From Chlorokybus atmophyticus (Eukaryota; Streptophyta; Chlorokybophyceae; Chlorokybales; Chlorokybaceae), in NCBI GenBank assembly GCA_009103225.1, contig RHPI01003009.1, positions 601,354 through 665,353 on the forward strand: a stretch of 64,000 nt of DNA. The letters are read 5' to 3'. Below the pieces are notes generated by a model. That model worked only from the letters and a program-made list of their open reading frames with translations, was not told where the DNA came from and did not search any database. Of this stretch, positions 18,861 to 29,860 are shown one piece after another (position 1 is the first letter of the stretch; each line of letters begins with the position of its first letter). A program made the position numbers and the translations under genes.

Positions 18861-20642
18861 ATGGCTGCAGACAGGCTTGAACACCAGCGCAGATGGCTCA
18901 AGGTGTCACACACAGTTCTGGGGGGAATGCTGCTTTTTTACAATGTGCAAGTGGCAATCTGAACCTGTTGTTTGCCTCTGTGCAGGCCTATGATGAGTGT
19001 TTGGAGGCGGACAGCTGGGGTCAGATGGAAGAGGCAATTGACGGCTACGAAAGGTGAGCAGGCACTATGTCAGTAAAAGCAGTAATTACCGATTGTCTTC
19101 TTGATAGATGGACTCAAGTAAGTTGTGTAGGCTTGCGGCAAGGGTTAGTGCAGAGGAGCACAGCAACACCCTGCGACTGGATACCGATGAGAAGGTACAA
19201 CATCACTGTAGCAAACAGCAACACTGGCGAGCAACAATACCAATAGTCAAGCACATGCAGGCCGTTCTTGGAAAGCTTTCGGCAAGCTTGCGATTGAGAG
19301 TGAGGGCGTTGAAGGAGAACGGGAACTCATTCACGCTTTCGCACGCAAAGTTGCTAAAACCAGGTACAACTTTGAGCTGTTTCACAGCTTGACATCTCCC
19401 AGCATATTTCAACATCATGTCACCCCAATCTAACATCGTGTCCATGTGACTGCAGTGTTTGTGGAAATCCTGATTGGCCAAGCTCCAAAGTTCCCGGCAG
19501 GCGTCCCAACTCAAAGGTGTGTTTGTCATGCAGAGAACTTGCAGAAATCAACGCTAGCTGCTACCTGGTGTATAAATGCGCATGTTATGTGGGCAGTGGT
19601 GTTGTTGCACCGCACCAAGTTGCGCCCATCGCTGGCTTCTCGGGCTCCACTGCTGGCGCAGAACCCGGAGAACCGCAGGTTGGCTGCGCTGTTACCACTT
19701 ACTCATCAACACCACATGCTGATATCTTATATTCCCCAACACTTTCCTGCCATTACGTGCACAGGGTGGGTCCCTGCTTTCCCCCTTGCCCTTATCTGCC
19801 GGCGGATCATTGCTCTCCATCGCCATCGAGCGCATGGGCTTCAAGGACGCTGTGGCCTTCCTTGACCCCTTTATCACAATCTCTGTTGTTGGTGAGTCAT
19901 CTCGAAGAGAGAGAAAAAGAGAGAGGGAGTCTCAGACAGGTGAACCAAAAGTCTTGTGTGTGGCAGATGCGAAGGGGCAGGTTGTGGGGCCAGTGCAGGA
20001 CACGCCCAAGACGAACAGGAATAAGCCCAATTATGTGATGTTCGGGTCAACGTGCCACATACAGACGCCTCTGAATCAACTGGAAGAAGGTGAGGGGATC
20101 ATCGTGTCTGTGTACAAAAGATGGTATGCCAGTTAGGGCACATGCATAGTGTGACGAGCATGAGACATGCATGTTGTCACGCATTTATCTTCCAGTAAGG
20201 GCACATGCAAGCAGTCAGCGGCTGTCACAGTGCTATTACCACCGGGCTAAGTACTAAGACGCTAAGACTACTTGGCTACTGTGCGAGTGTGCACTTGTAT
20301 TGCGGCTTCAGTCATGCTGGTGATTGTTATGCTGGCAGGGAGCGCAATCATCCTCGAGTTCAAACACTACAAGCCGAAGAAGAAGAAGATTAGTACCAAG
20401 GCGTGGTGCTTCATGGAGATGGATGAAATCCAACATGGCCCTATTGCTCTTGAAATGTGAGTTGCCACATACTACGCTTCGCACCTGTCTGTGCAATTCT
20501 GACTCCAGTGCACATCACTCTAGCTAACTACTCTGCTGTGCACAGCTATCGAAAACCGACAGACTTGAGGAGGAAAAACCTCCACTTGCTGAGCATTAAG
20601 CCTCTGTACCTGCACTTGAACCTCTTGATAGCCAAGCCATGA
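18861..20642 (+). CDS. AIDA: AIDA (axin interactor, dorsalization-associated) homologue
   Basis: Ten exons in consistent phase: 18861-18902, 18986-19053, 19119-19194, 19261-19363, 19456-19516, 19597-19678, 19765-19891, 19967-20089, 20339-20456, 20546-20642; 298 residues, close to the animal protein (about 306). The N-terminal helical domain contains EADSWGQMEEAIDGYE. A short linker leads to the C-terminal AIDA-type C2 domain with LLSIAIERMGFKDAVAFLDP, FITISVVDAKG, VGPVQDTPK, EFKHYKPKKKKISTK, AWCFMEMDEIQHGPIALE and YRKPTDLRRKNLHLLSIKPL. In animals AIDA binds Axin and limits JNK signalling, and its C2 domain binds phosphoinositides. Axin is not expected in algae, so the role here must be another one, probably at membranes. 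An upstream in-frame ATG at 18642 is an alternative start. Confidence 0.93.
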
Positions 20643-21067
20643 TGATCTTGCTTAGCTATTGCAGTTAGACCTCGTTGGCTTCAGCAAGTAGCATCATTGT
20701 TCAATCCCAGCTAAAGTGCTCGTGCGTTGGCTACACACAGTGCTACATCTGCGCTCTCCAACATCACATGCCGGGTGGCCTGTTCTGGTGGAGAAAGGCT
20801 CTGTACAGTGGAAGACATGTTGGTTTTAACATATACGCATGACACCATGTTGCATTGCACATCCAAGCTCAGGATAAAAGAGTAGGTCACCTGTTATGTA
20901 CTGCCGGATGCGGCCGGCCATCTTGGCTGCTGCGGTGCTGTTCCAGCCCAGCTGCAACTGGCATGCTTTGTTGCGTAAAACGGTTCTGCTTCAGTCACAT
21001 TAGGATGCGTGACCACATGTTTTGACATTAAAGCAGAAAAAGATCACATGTACAGACGGTACACTGG
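20643..21067. other. Spacer between convergent genes
   Basis: AIDA and the HROB-like gene end toward each other across this stretch. It should hold both 3' untranslated regions. I see no gene in it. Confidence 0.5.
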
Positions 21068-23097
21068 TTACAACACTAATTTGGGTAACCATACCTGTGA
21101 GCCAAATGCAGCTTGCTGACTGAGAGAGAATGCTGGGCGCTGGTTGCCCAAAGCTGCCCCAGAAGGTCTTCCTTCAAATGTGGGTTGCGCCGGGGCAGCA
21201 TAACAGCTTAGCCGCCGTTGGGTGCCACCAAAAGGCCCTCCCGCAGCGACAGGTTGGTTCACACGCTGCGTGTTCTGCCTGGTTGTGCTCGCCTCTTGCA
21301 GCACGTGAGGCTTTTGACTACTGCTGCGCAATGGTTGCCTTGCATTGAAAGCGTTGATGGCAGCTTGCGCAGCGTCTGTGGCTTTATGCTGTCGAGACGG
21401 GGTATAGGTTGGCTCAGGTGAGAAAGTCGCATCATCATCAGGCCACATTGTGCAGCTAGTAGGTGCTGGTGCTGTCGATGGGACGTGTCCACCAAGCGAA
21501 GGTACCATGTCCTCGTCATCATTCTCTTTGTCAACCTCTGGATCAAGACCCTCCAACTGTGTTTGTGCATCCCCATGCGCGCCAACTTGTGATGCCCGAA
21601 CAGGTTGCAAAGCATCCGACAACGGCTGTGCGGTGCTCGTATTGGCTGCCTGACCTGCAGTTACGCGACAACTTTGGGCTGTGGTTTACTGTGCAGTTTG
21701 ACAATGAAATTGTTGTTTACATTGACCAGCAACCTTGCGATGCTTGTGTGGGTTCACTATCCGTGCGGTTGTGGTCATCACTTGCAGAGGGGGTAGCTGC
21801 TGTACTCGGCTCAGCGCTCTACACAGCCACCCGAGATGCATTGGGATGTTTAGTAAACATGCGGAGGTCAAGTCAAACCAACGAGAAAACTGATGCAAGT
21901 ATCGTTTTGCAGTCACCTCCTCAGCTTGCTCAGCTTCTGATGGACTTTGCAGGTCAACAGGGTCACTTGACCCTGCAGGAATCACCTGCAGATAGATGCG
22001 CATCAGCATGGCCCCAGATTAAACAACAGCTCTGTTGAGCACTCTCGAGCGATAGCTGTGCTTACACATGAAACATTGGGCAAAGCTATGAAGAGGTAAT
22101 GCCACCGCTCCTGCAAATTGGACAATACAGCAACCTGCAGACACACGCATGAGACAACAATTTTGCAGTTTCACTTGATTCCATCATCACGGCAGTTGCA
22201 GAAAGCATAGACAGACCCACCTGTAGCAGAAAGAACATACACGGCACACACGCACAGAACAGACAGGTACATGACAACCGGGCTCCTCACTCACACTTGT
22301 CAAGCCCAGGACAGCGCCTGCTTTCAGCAAATGTGCATGTGGCGAGCTCAGCACGCTGGGGTGAAAGACGCCTGTGATTTTACCTGTTGGATCCTGCAGC
22401 AAAGGTATGCCAATTCGGTACGTGCATCAGCACCAACCCAACAACACACCTGGCACTTGCTCAGCAATGCATTCACATGGAAGCCGACAGTTAAGCAAGC
22501 ATGATGTACATAAGTGCACTCAACCGGAGCACACACACAATACCTGTAGCTGCACTACAGCTTCATTGCCCTTTGAAACGCTGATGTGCTTAATGGCTAC
22601 CAGTAACTGCACAGCCACAACGCAAGCTATAAATCAGCCATTGCACAGACGCAACAGCCTTCCAGCGTTACACATCATGAGAGTATGCAACACAATGTAC
22701 GCTGGGCACTCGATGTCCACACTCGTCACGAACCACACGCCTGACGCTTGTCGTCAGCTTGGGGTGGGCTGCTTGTAAGATGACCATCAACAAATGTCAA
22801 AGCAACAACAGCAAGCGTAATCACTGTCTCACCTTCATCAAACTTATCCAACCCCAGCAAGGCCATGGCGCTAACCCAAGCACGCGATTCGAAGACAGTA
22901 TCCGGCTTTGGCCCGCGACGGCGATCTCTGCTTGTAGTTCGCCCAATGTCATTAGCTTGATGGTTTGGTGCTTGAGTGGCTTCTCCTCCGAGGCTTCCTC
23001 CCCGCTGCTGCGCCGAAGCCGGGCCGGGGATTGGGTTGCTGGAATGACGCCTGCTGCTGATCCTTGCAGCAGCCTCGTGGCTTATGCCCCACGCCAT
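21068..23097 (-). CDS. HROB-like OB-fold protein (MCM8-MCM9 partner)
   Basis: Exons read on the minus strand: 23097-22833, 22768-22701, 22606-22544, 22393-22295, then 22220 onward, 21985-21917 and a long last exon to 21068. The first ends in TVFESRAWVSAMALLGLDKF, like the conserved PAWxAMxRALGLD box. Next come LTTSVRRVVRDECGHRVPSL, LVAIKHISVSKGNEAVVQLQ and DPTGKITGVFHPSVLSS, which is the OB-fold signature of HROB/MCM8IP. Phases agree across the first four junctions. The C-terminal half is acidic and Ser/Pro-rich (DPEVDKENDDEDMVPS). HROB loads or stimulates the MCM8-MCM9 helicase during homologous recombination. The junctions after the OB-fold (22295 to 21620) are not settled. Confidence 0.7.
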
Positions 23098-24103
23098 GGC
23101 TTCAGCGGGATGCTAACACTGCATATATGTGTGCGTCAGCTTACATGCAAGTAACATCTGTTAGGTGCTCTGGCTGCATTTAACACTGCTCAGTTTCCTC
23201 GAGTGAGCCAGGTTTCTATGCAAAGATGTTGCTATCGCTGGTACCAAGGCAAGGCTGCTACCAGGCAGCATGCTAATAAGATGGTGTAGTAAGCTGTTCC
23301 TTCTGTTTGTATGTGTAACATCTACACATGACGTAGCAGATGACAGTCGCACCCCTTGCAAGCTAAGCAAATCATACACAGTAGCTTACATGCTAGGTTG
23401 GTGCAAGCCAAATACGAGACGAAAGAAAACAATGCTGGCTGGCCCCAGCTGCCTGAACCTGCTGGAAGCTAGCGCAGCCTGACGTCCAACTCACCTGAAC
23501 GGCGGTTGCAGACCACCGCCTCATGTGCTACGTCCAGGAAGCGTTTACCTCCGGTTGCGCGCCCAAAGCAACCCTGATGTCACTGCTGCTCTATCTTCAT
23601 CTCAAGCTGGAGGGCAAGCTGCAGGGCCATAGCTTGCCTGGCTGACCAACAAGTGGTTTAAGGCTTGGTGATGTGGACAGAAAGCCTCAAGTGTTGAGCT
23701 TCCACACTGAACACACCGCGTCTCACCCTGACCCAATGCAGCTAAGCTGTGAGCTGGCTGATGTTGTTCAACACCTCGCATGTGCAGCTTCCGCACGCAA
23801 GCAGCATGCACGTCAGTCGCAGGCAAGCTTCAGCGCGGGAAAATAGCAGCTGAGCTTTCTATCCTCGCGAATAAGAATACTCAGGCGTATTCATACGACA
23901 ATACTGCGCACAAGCTATTGCTTGTTGCTTGCGTACAGGCATAACATTGTTGATTGGCTACAAGCATACAGTGCTTTGCTGCGGCGGCAGTGTCGCTGTG
24001 GCGGTGGCGGTGGCGGTGGCGGCGTTGTGGCGCTGTCGTGGGTGACGAGTTCAAGCTTGTGACCTTACTAGTCGGTTGCAGTGCTACTCTGTGCCGCTGT
24101 AGC
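23098..24103. promoter_or_regulatory. Divergent promoter region of HROB-like and mS35 genes
   Basis: The two genes start away from each other across about 1 kb. Open frames here are short and match nothing. GC rises toward 24000, where a (GGTGGC)n stretch precedes the mS35 start. Confidence 0.4.
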
Positions 24104-25697
24104 ATGCTGAGGGTTGTGGCTGCGAGGGTAGCTGCGGCTGTGCTGGGCGGCGGCAGCAGCAGCATTGTTCGCCCAGCAGCAGTCCTTGTGGCTGGGCGGC
24201 GCCAGCTGGCAGCGGACGCTGGCGGCGACAAGCCGCCTTCTCCTGCGTCCAACGAGCAGCAGAGCAGCGCAGGCGGCGAGGGTGAGGGCGCCGGCAAGGT
24301 GGAGGCGAGGCATGAGGACAATGCCGCTGCTGCTGCTGCTGCTCCGGTGGCGGACGAGCCCAGCACCAGCGGGTATGACGCTGCGGCGGTAGGCCCACCT
24401 GCCGACGATGGCGTGTCTGGTAAGTAGTGGTTTCATGTGTGGTGGAGGAAATCAAGCTGATGCTTTGTTGCTTAGTTTCCAATAGCACTACTAGATGCCT
24501 GCTGGTTTCTCCGCGCTGCAAACAGAATGAATGACAATATGTATATGCACACATGCGTATGCACATACAGTGGTTGACCTTGTCGTGTTGTTGGTCGTAC
24601 TGGCGTTTGCAAAGTGCAGGTCAGTGTATGCTTTACACGTAGCTCAAACACATGCTGCACAGTTGAGAGTGCAGTCCATCCTCTGATGGCGTAAGCATGT
24701 GCATTGCATGGGGTGCAGCAATCACTTCTCTTTGCTCTACAGGTTGGCAGGATTACCTGAAGATTGTTGAGATGAAGCGGCCGAAGAAGCCGTCAAAGCG
24801 GCAGCGTGGCAGCTACAAGGACGGTTTGGCGGATGAGCTGGAGGCCATCGAGGCGCTCGAGGGCGATATGGACAGGCACATCCGGGAGCTCTACGACGCA
24901 CGCAGCCTCGTGGTCTCGGAACACCACAACGAGGAGGACGTGCAGTGGCAGGCTTTCCTTGCCGACTGCCGAGCCCTTGCCAGACAAGGCAAGCCAATCT
25001 ATTGCTCATCAATCAGTCACAAACCATTCTGAATCTTCAAACATGATTTTATTGTGTACTCCGTTGGCCTACTGTCTGTCATCATTTGTGGTGATGTACA
25101 CTGCGGTCGTTGTACACCACCACACCTCCTGTAGGCTCATGCTAGCAGCTCATGCTAGCAAACCATTGTCGTGTGTCCTCGTAGGGCTTGTGGTTATTGT
25201 AGTGGTTGTGTAGCCTTCAGGGTTTTTGTGTGCATGTCAGTGTGTATGGATTTGAGGTCTTTTGCATTGCAGCTGAGGAATTGGACAATAAGTTCCCCAT
25301 GGATGCCGAGGACCCCGACAATCCCAAAGTGCTGCACTGGAAATCCTCTGTGACCATCCAAGCGGGCGGCGACAGTTATTATCCCGGCAACAAGAAGGTT
25401 GAGCTCACGGTCTACCTGAGAGATCTCAAACTCTCCCCCGAAGAGCGGACATGCTTGCAAGCCCTGGCGGGCGCGCGCTACAATCCCAACAATGATAAAC
25501 TGCGGCTTGTTGGCAACAGGTGAGAGTTATCAGGTGGCCATTTACTGTACATCATGACGCTTACGTTGTGCGACTGTAGGTATCATGAGAAGGAGCAAAA
25601 TCGCAGAGACGTGGTGAAGGTATTGAACGCGCTGGTGAAGGCGTCGAAGGATCCCGCGTTGCAACAAGAAGCGGCTGCGCTGCAGCTGGCAGCATAG
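24104..25697 (+). CDS. MRPS35: Mitochondrial small ribosomal subunit protein mS35
   Basis: Four exons, 24104-24419, 24743-24988, 25273-25519 and 25580-25697, give 308 residues. The N-terminus MLRVVAARVAAAVLGGGSSS is a clear mitochondrial presequence, followed by an Ala/Glu-rich linker. The conserved region begins at DYLKIVEMKRPKKP and continues with LHWKSSVTIQAGGD, VELTVYLRDLKLSPEERTCL, GARYNPNNDKLRLVGNRYHE and EQNRRDVVKVLNALVKAS, matching the mS35/S24-like domain of the mitoribosome small subunit head. The second intron has a GC donor (AAG|GCAAGC at 24989) and keeps phase only if so spliced. The start at 24104 was chosen because it opens the presequence. Confidence 0.88.
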
Positions 25698-26728
25698 TCG
25701 GGTGTTTCTTTGTGCCGCATATCAAACAGTGGCTGGCTTAAAACTAGTTCAGTTGTCGCACGCCGCATGCAAGGTTGGCCTGCAGTCTGATGGGCACTGT
25801 TTCAATCGTGTCTTGGCATGGACTTCATTGGATTCATTCAATAAGCTGTGTGCCACATGCGCACAGCTATGCGGACGCATTCGCGCACCAAACCAGGCCA
25901 GCAAGCAGGCAGCAATATATCACCTATAATCCATGTACATATGTACATGGGTGCGTGCAGCACGTCATGTTGCTCTACCTCACACGGTCACACACATGCA
26001 CATCATACACCACCAGCCCACATACCGCCCAGCATCACGTCTCGCCTGCCGCTGTGCTGGCCACATCGCCCACGCCGCCCCTCATGCCGTGGCCGGCTTG
26101 GCAGCACGGGTGAATACATATTTATATATGCTAAGGCTAGCTAGGGGCCTACTGCAACTAAGTGCAAGCAGCGGCAGCAGGGGTGGTGTTGACTGACTGG
26201 TGTCAATGATGACGACATCGCAGCAGCACGACAGGCAGGGATGACGCATGTGCACTGCCTGCATGGCAGCCGTGCGCCGCACTCCAACGCACGAAGGCAT
26301 AAGCGCCTGCATGCGCTGCACTCATGGAGTTTGTCCACAGCTATGGAGCGGTTGCTGCTCGACTGTACAGAGAAGGCATCGAGGACTTGTGGAGTCAGTG
26401 TAGCACGTGACATGACCGTGGCGAAGCCAACAAGGCAAACTGATTGCATGCATTTGCACATGCATTGAACGACGAATTGGACTTTACCAAAGTTCACCAG
26501 ACATGTTACTGTGGCTGTACCTCGCCCAACGGTCATTGGATCTTACTAATTGTTAAAGTACACCCCTTCACTACTTACTCGGTGACCCGCTACTCTATAA
26601 CACACTCTTCACAACCAGGTAACCCTGACTTACACCGCAGCCCCCAACACAATCACCAGCAACACCACCACCACCACCACCACCACTAATACCACCAAGA
26701 TCAACACTGCGATAGACAGGCAAGCCAG
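25698..26728. other. Spacer between convergent mS35 and FolB genes
   Basis: No gene is supported. It contains a (CCA)n run at 26661-26686 and short unrelated open frames, and must include both 3' ends. Confidence 0.5.
26661..26686. repeat. (CCA)n microsatellite
   Basis: A trinucleotide run in the spacer between the mS35 and FolB genes. A His-rich open frame across it is an artefact of the repeat. Confidence 0.8.
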
Positions 26729-28560
26729 TCAGTAAGGCGGCCCTCCTGTTTCAAATTGAGTCTTCCCGCCGGGCACTTTGGCTTCCGGCGACACAGTCTC
26801 ACTGTCGCTTTTCCCTTCCCTTGAACCTCTTCCTTCTGCTCTGGCTTCTGCCTCGCTTCCTTCTTCTCGGCCCTGGCCTTCCCTGTGCATGTCCTCGCGC
26901 GTCCTCCAAATCTCCACCCCTAATGAAGTCACCACTCCCTGCATGACGTGCTTCGATGTTACATGCAAAGCATAAGCGTAGCTTGCGTGCCTGCGTGTGT
27001 GCGTGCAGAATGCAACAACAGTGACACACTATCATAATAGCGACCAACATCACATTGTGGACGAGTACAATTACTGCACCCGTAACACTTGCCTGTATGG
27101 CTACATGAGGCTTAGTGACCCGAACCCGAACCCCATCCGCCCGCGGGTGCTCATCCAACACCCTCTCTGCAATCATCTCAGCAACCTGCCAACAAGAACA
27201 ACCAGTTGAAGAGTTAAGCTACACATACCACGCACATGCATGCACGCAAGCTCACTTACATATGCTGACAAGCGCACGCACGCACCCACCCACCCACCCA
27301 CCCGCACATGCGCATACTCACCTTCTCCACTAGGTTGTAGTAAGGCGGTCCCTCCACAGTTTTGCGTATCAGGTTGAATACGGCGGCGTAGTCCACGGTG
27401 TCGCGTGTTGCGTCGGTGCGGCCTGCGTCACGCAGGTCCGCGTGCACGTCCGCGTCCACAACAAAACGCTGACCCAACGTGCGCTCTTCAGGCAGCACGC
27501 CGTGACGCGCGTAGAACACCAACCCTCGCAGCAGCACGCGGTCCCCACTGCCAAGGAAAGAAAGTGTGTGTGTGTGTGTGTGTGTGTGCGCACGCATGCG
27601 CGCGGAGCGTGTTGTTGTGCTTGCGCGCGTGTGTAGTCTGTGCATGCGTGCGTGTGATGCATGGGTTCCTATATGCCTGTGCGTGCGCGCACACAAACGT
27701 ATTTGCATGCACTTGCGTGCATACATGCGTGCGTGCGTGTAACCAACCTCATCTCCCTTACGAGCACATGCAGTCGAACATCAATTCTGTTGTGTTGGCA
27801 CTCAGGAAGCTGCTATATATACCCGGGGTGCTTTTCGCATGCAAATGCGCGTGCGTATATGCCTTGCAAAATCACTCTTACATGCAAAGGTTCGGTTTGC
27901 ATATTACCAAGTCAAATTGACTTCTCCACAACAACGTCCCAAGCAAGGCTGTGAGTGTGGCTTCCTGGCCTTAAAACTGCAAGACTCTACATGTGTACTC
28001 TACATGTGTACTACTACTTGTGTACGTCACGCTCTCTTGCTGCAAGGTTTTTTGCTACATGCATTGCTGCTGGACATGCGTGCATGTGCACATGCATGCA
28101 CGCACACGCAGCCATGCATAAACATGTAGCTTCCCACGGAACAACAATAAGTAGATAGAGTAGTTGGACGTCAAACTTTGCTAGCTAACACTACCATTGA
28201 TACTTTATGTAGCATTGACACATGTCACCATCATCAACGGTGACGTGCGTCACAGGATGACACGACAGAGCTCCTGTTTGAAACTTTTCCCTCAAGTTGT
28301 CGCTGTCTCAGAGTCATTCAATGTCAAGGAGAGTTATGCAAGCACCCTTCCCGCCCAGACACTCACCTGTAAGACTTGGCCGCCGTCGCTGCAGCCATCC
28401 TCGCCGGCTGCTGCCTTTGCTTCAGCGTTGGCAGCAGCACCCTGGGCGGCGGGGATGGGGCGAAGGTGGCCGCCGCCGCCGCCGCCGCCTGGCGTAGAGC
28501 CCTTGAGAGAGGGCTACCACTCGAGGTGCACCTCCACGCCGCCGCCGCCGCCGCCGCCAT
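26729..28560 (-). CDS. folB: Dihydroneopterin aldolase, organelle-targeted, with tail
   Basis: Exons 28560-28367, 27547-27322, 27185-27093 and 26938-26729 give 240 residues. The first exon is an Ala/Arg/Ser-rich presequence of about 64 residues (MAAAAAAAWRCTSSGSPLSR), typical of mitochondrial or plastid import. The enzyme follows: GDRVLLRGLVFYARHGVLPE with the conserved GVxxEER-type active-site segment (HGVLPEERTLGQRF), DTVDYAAVFNLIRKTVEGPP, YYNLVEKVAEMIAERVL, VRVRVTKPHVAIQ and SLGVEIWRTRED. It converts dihydroneopterin to hydroxymethyl-dihydropterin in folate synthesis. After the fold there is an unusual tail of about 55 charged residues (GREEGSEAEARAEGRGSREG). Intron 3 uses a GC donor (CAG|GCAAGT). 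Intron 1 is long and carries TG repeats. Confidence 0.88.
27564..27589. repeat. (TG)n microsatellite in FolB intron 1
   Basis: A TG/CA run lies within 20 bases of the acceptor of the first FolB intron, on the minus strand just upstream of the branch region. Confidence 0.8.
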
Positions 28561-29860
28561 GGCCGGCGGGGTAAAGCTTGCAATGCACGCATGCACACAC
28601 GCAAGACAATGTGCCTGTAATGCAGAGTCTGTCTCTCCAAGCAGCGTCTTGGAGATTGGTCTCTGCATCCCTAGTGGAAGATGGATGCAGATAGTATGAA
28701 CCTCGTTAGCAACCCCTGTATCTACAGACGTATAGCCTAGCTGCGCTAGCTGTGCTAAGTTTTGTTGTTGTTGTTGTTGTTGCTGCTGTTGTGCAAGGTC
28801 TTGCTGCTATGCTGCCTGCTGGTTCATGATGCTTAGTGGCCTGTATTCTACCCTATGTATGAACCCCTGTACCAACTGCTGAGAGATGCACGTGCATGCG
28901 TCTCACTTAAAAGTCAACACTTAGATTGAAAACCAAAGACTTGGAGGCCCTGACCAGCGCTCTCTACAACACACTTGGACGCAGATGCTCAATAACTAGC
29001 CCTGTAACTACAATACGTACATAGTGAACACAGGAGGCAGTTACCGGGAGCGGTTGTGTAAAGTAAATGTGATGTGTATATGCTCATGTGTCAAAGTGTA
29101 CAACATATAGGATGCAGGAATTGTGGCATGCATGAGCGTGTCATACACATGCAAACAAACCGCACACTACACCATTACACTTACATTCACCACCCGGTTG
29201 GTTGCTACCTACCTACCTACCTTCACTATTGCCCCCAACCCCGTGACCCACACATGCAAGCCTGCAATCGGATTTACCTGTGTCAAGCACAGTGAGCACG
29301 CATTCTGCTACTTGGCTGACTGCAGCAGCGCTTTCTGCTCTGGGTCTTGCATGCTCGGTGTGAAACCACACAACTACATTGCAAGGTGCACAAGCGCATT
29401 GTATATGACATTGCGAATGTGGACGACAATGACAACTGCAACTATGAATCAAAGATGGGTTCTGTGATCCAGATCGGTGCAAGACACCACCACATTGACA
29501 GGTTCCTGCAGTACTCCTCCTTGCGTGCACTATGCTCATTGCTGCACGTAACAAGTGGCAACTCATCCGCAAGCACTTCAACAGAAAGACAAAACGAATA
29601 GTTGAGCCTAAGCGAGCAATTCACCTTGAGATTTCAATGATGTTCAACCGGCATCAAGGCACTGACATAACACCTGCTCAAGTGCTAAAGACAACCAACT
29701 GTTGTCATGTGCACGCCAAAAGATGTCACGCACTTGACAAAGCCAAGCCTTGCTTGCACTACACCACCCAGCACAAGCACCTTTGGAGGGGCAATTATTT
29801 ACAAGCCACCACTTGAATCCACTCTAACCCCAAGAAGACACACAGCTAGCAGGCACTAAA
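28561..29860. other. Spacer between FolB start and GET4 end
   Basis: The two genes are in tandem on the minus strand. The stretch should hold the FolB promoter and GET4 3' end. It contains (TTG)n near 28762 and (TACC)n near 29208. Weak frames near 29350-29600 do not match a family. Confidence 0.45.

Noticed and set aside
18538-18861. Pro-rich plus-strand open frame
   Set aside because: It is an alternative frame of the CCT/CCG-rich leader before the AIDA start, not a separate protein.
27369-27920. Several open frames opposite the FolB exons
   Set aside because: They are shadows of the FolB exons and of the TG repeat in its intron.
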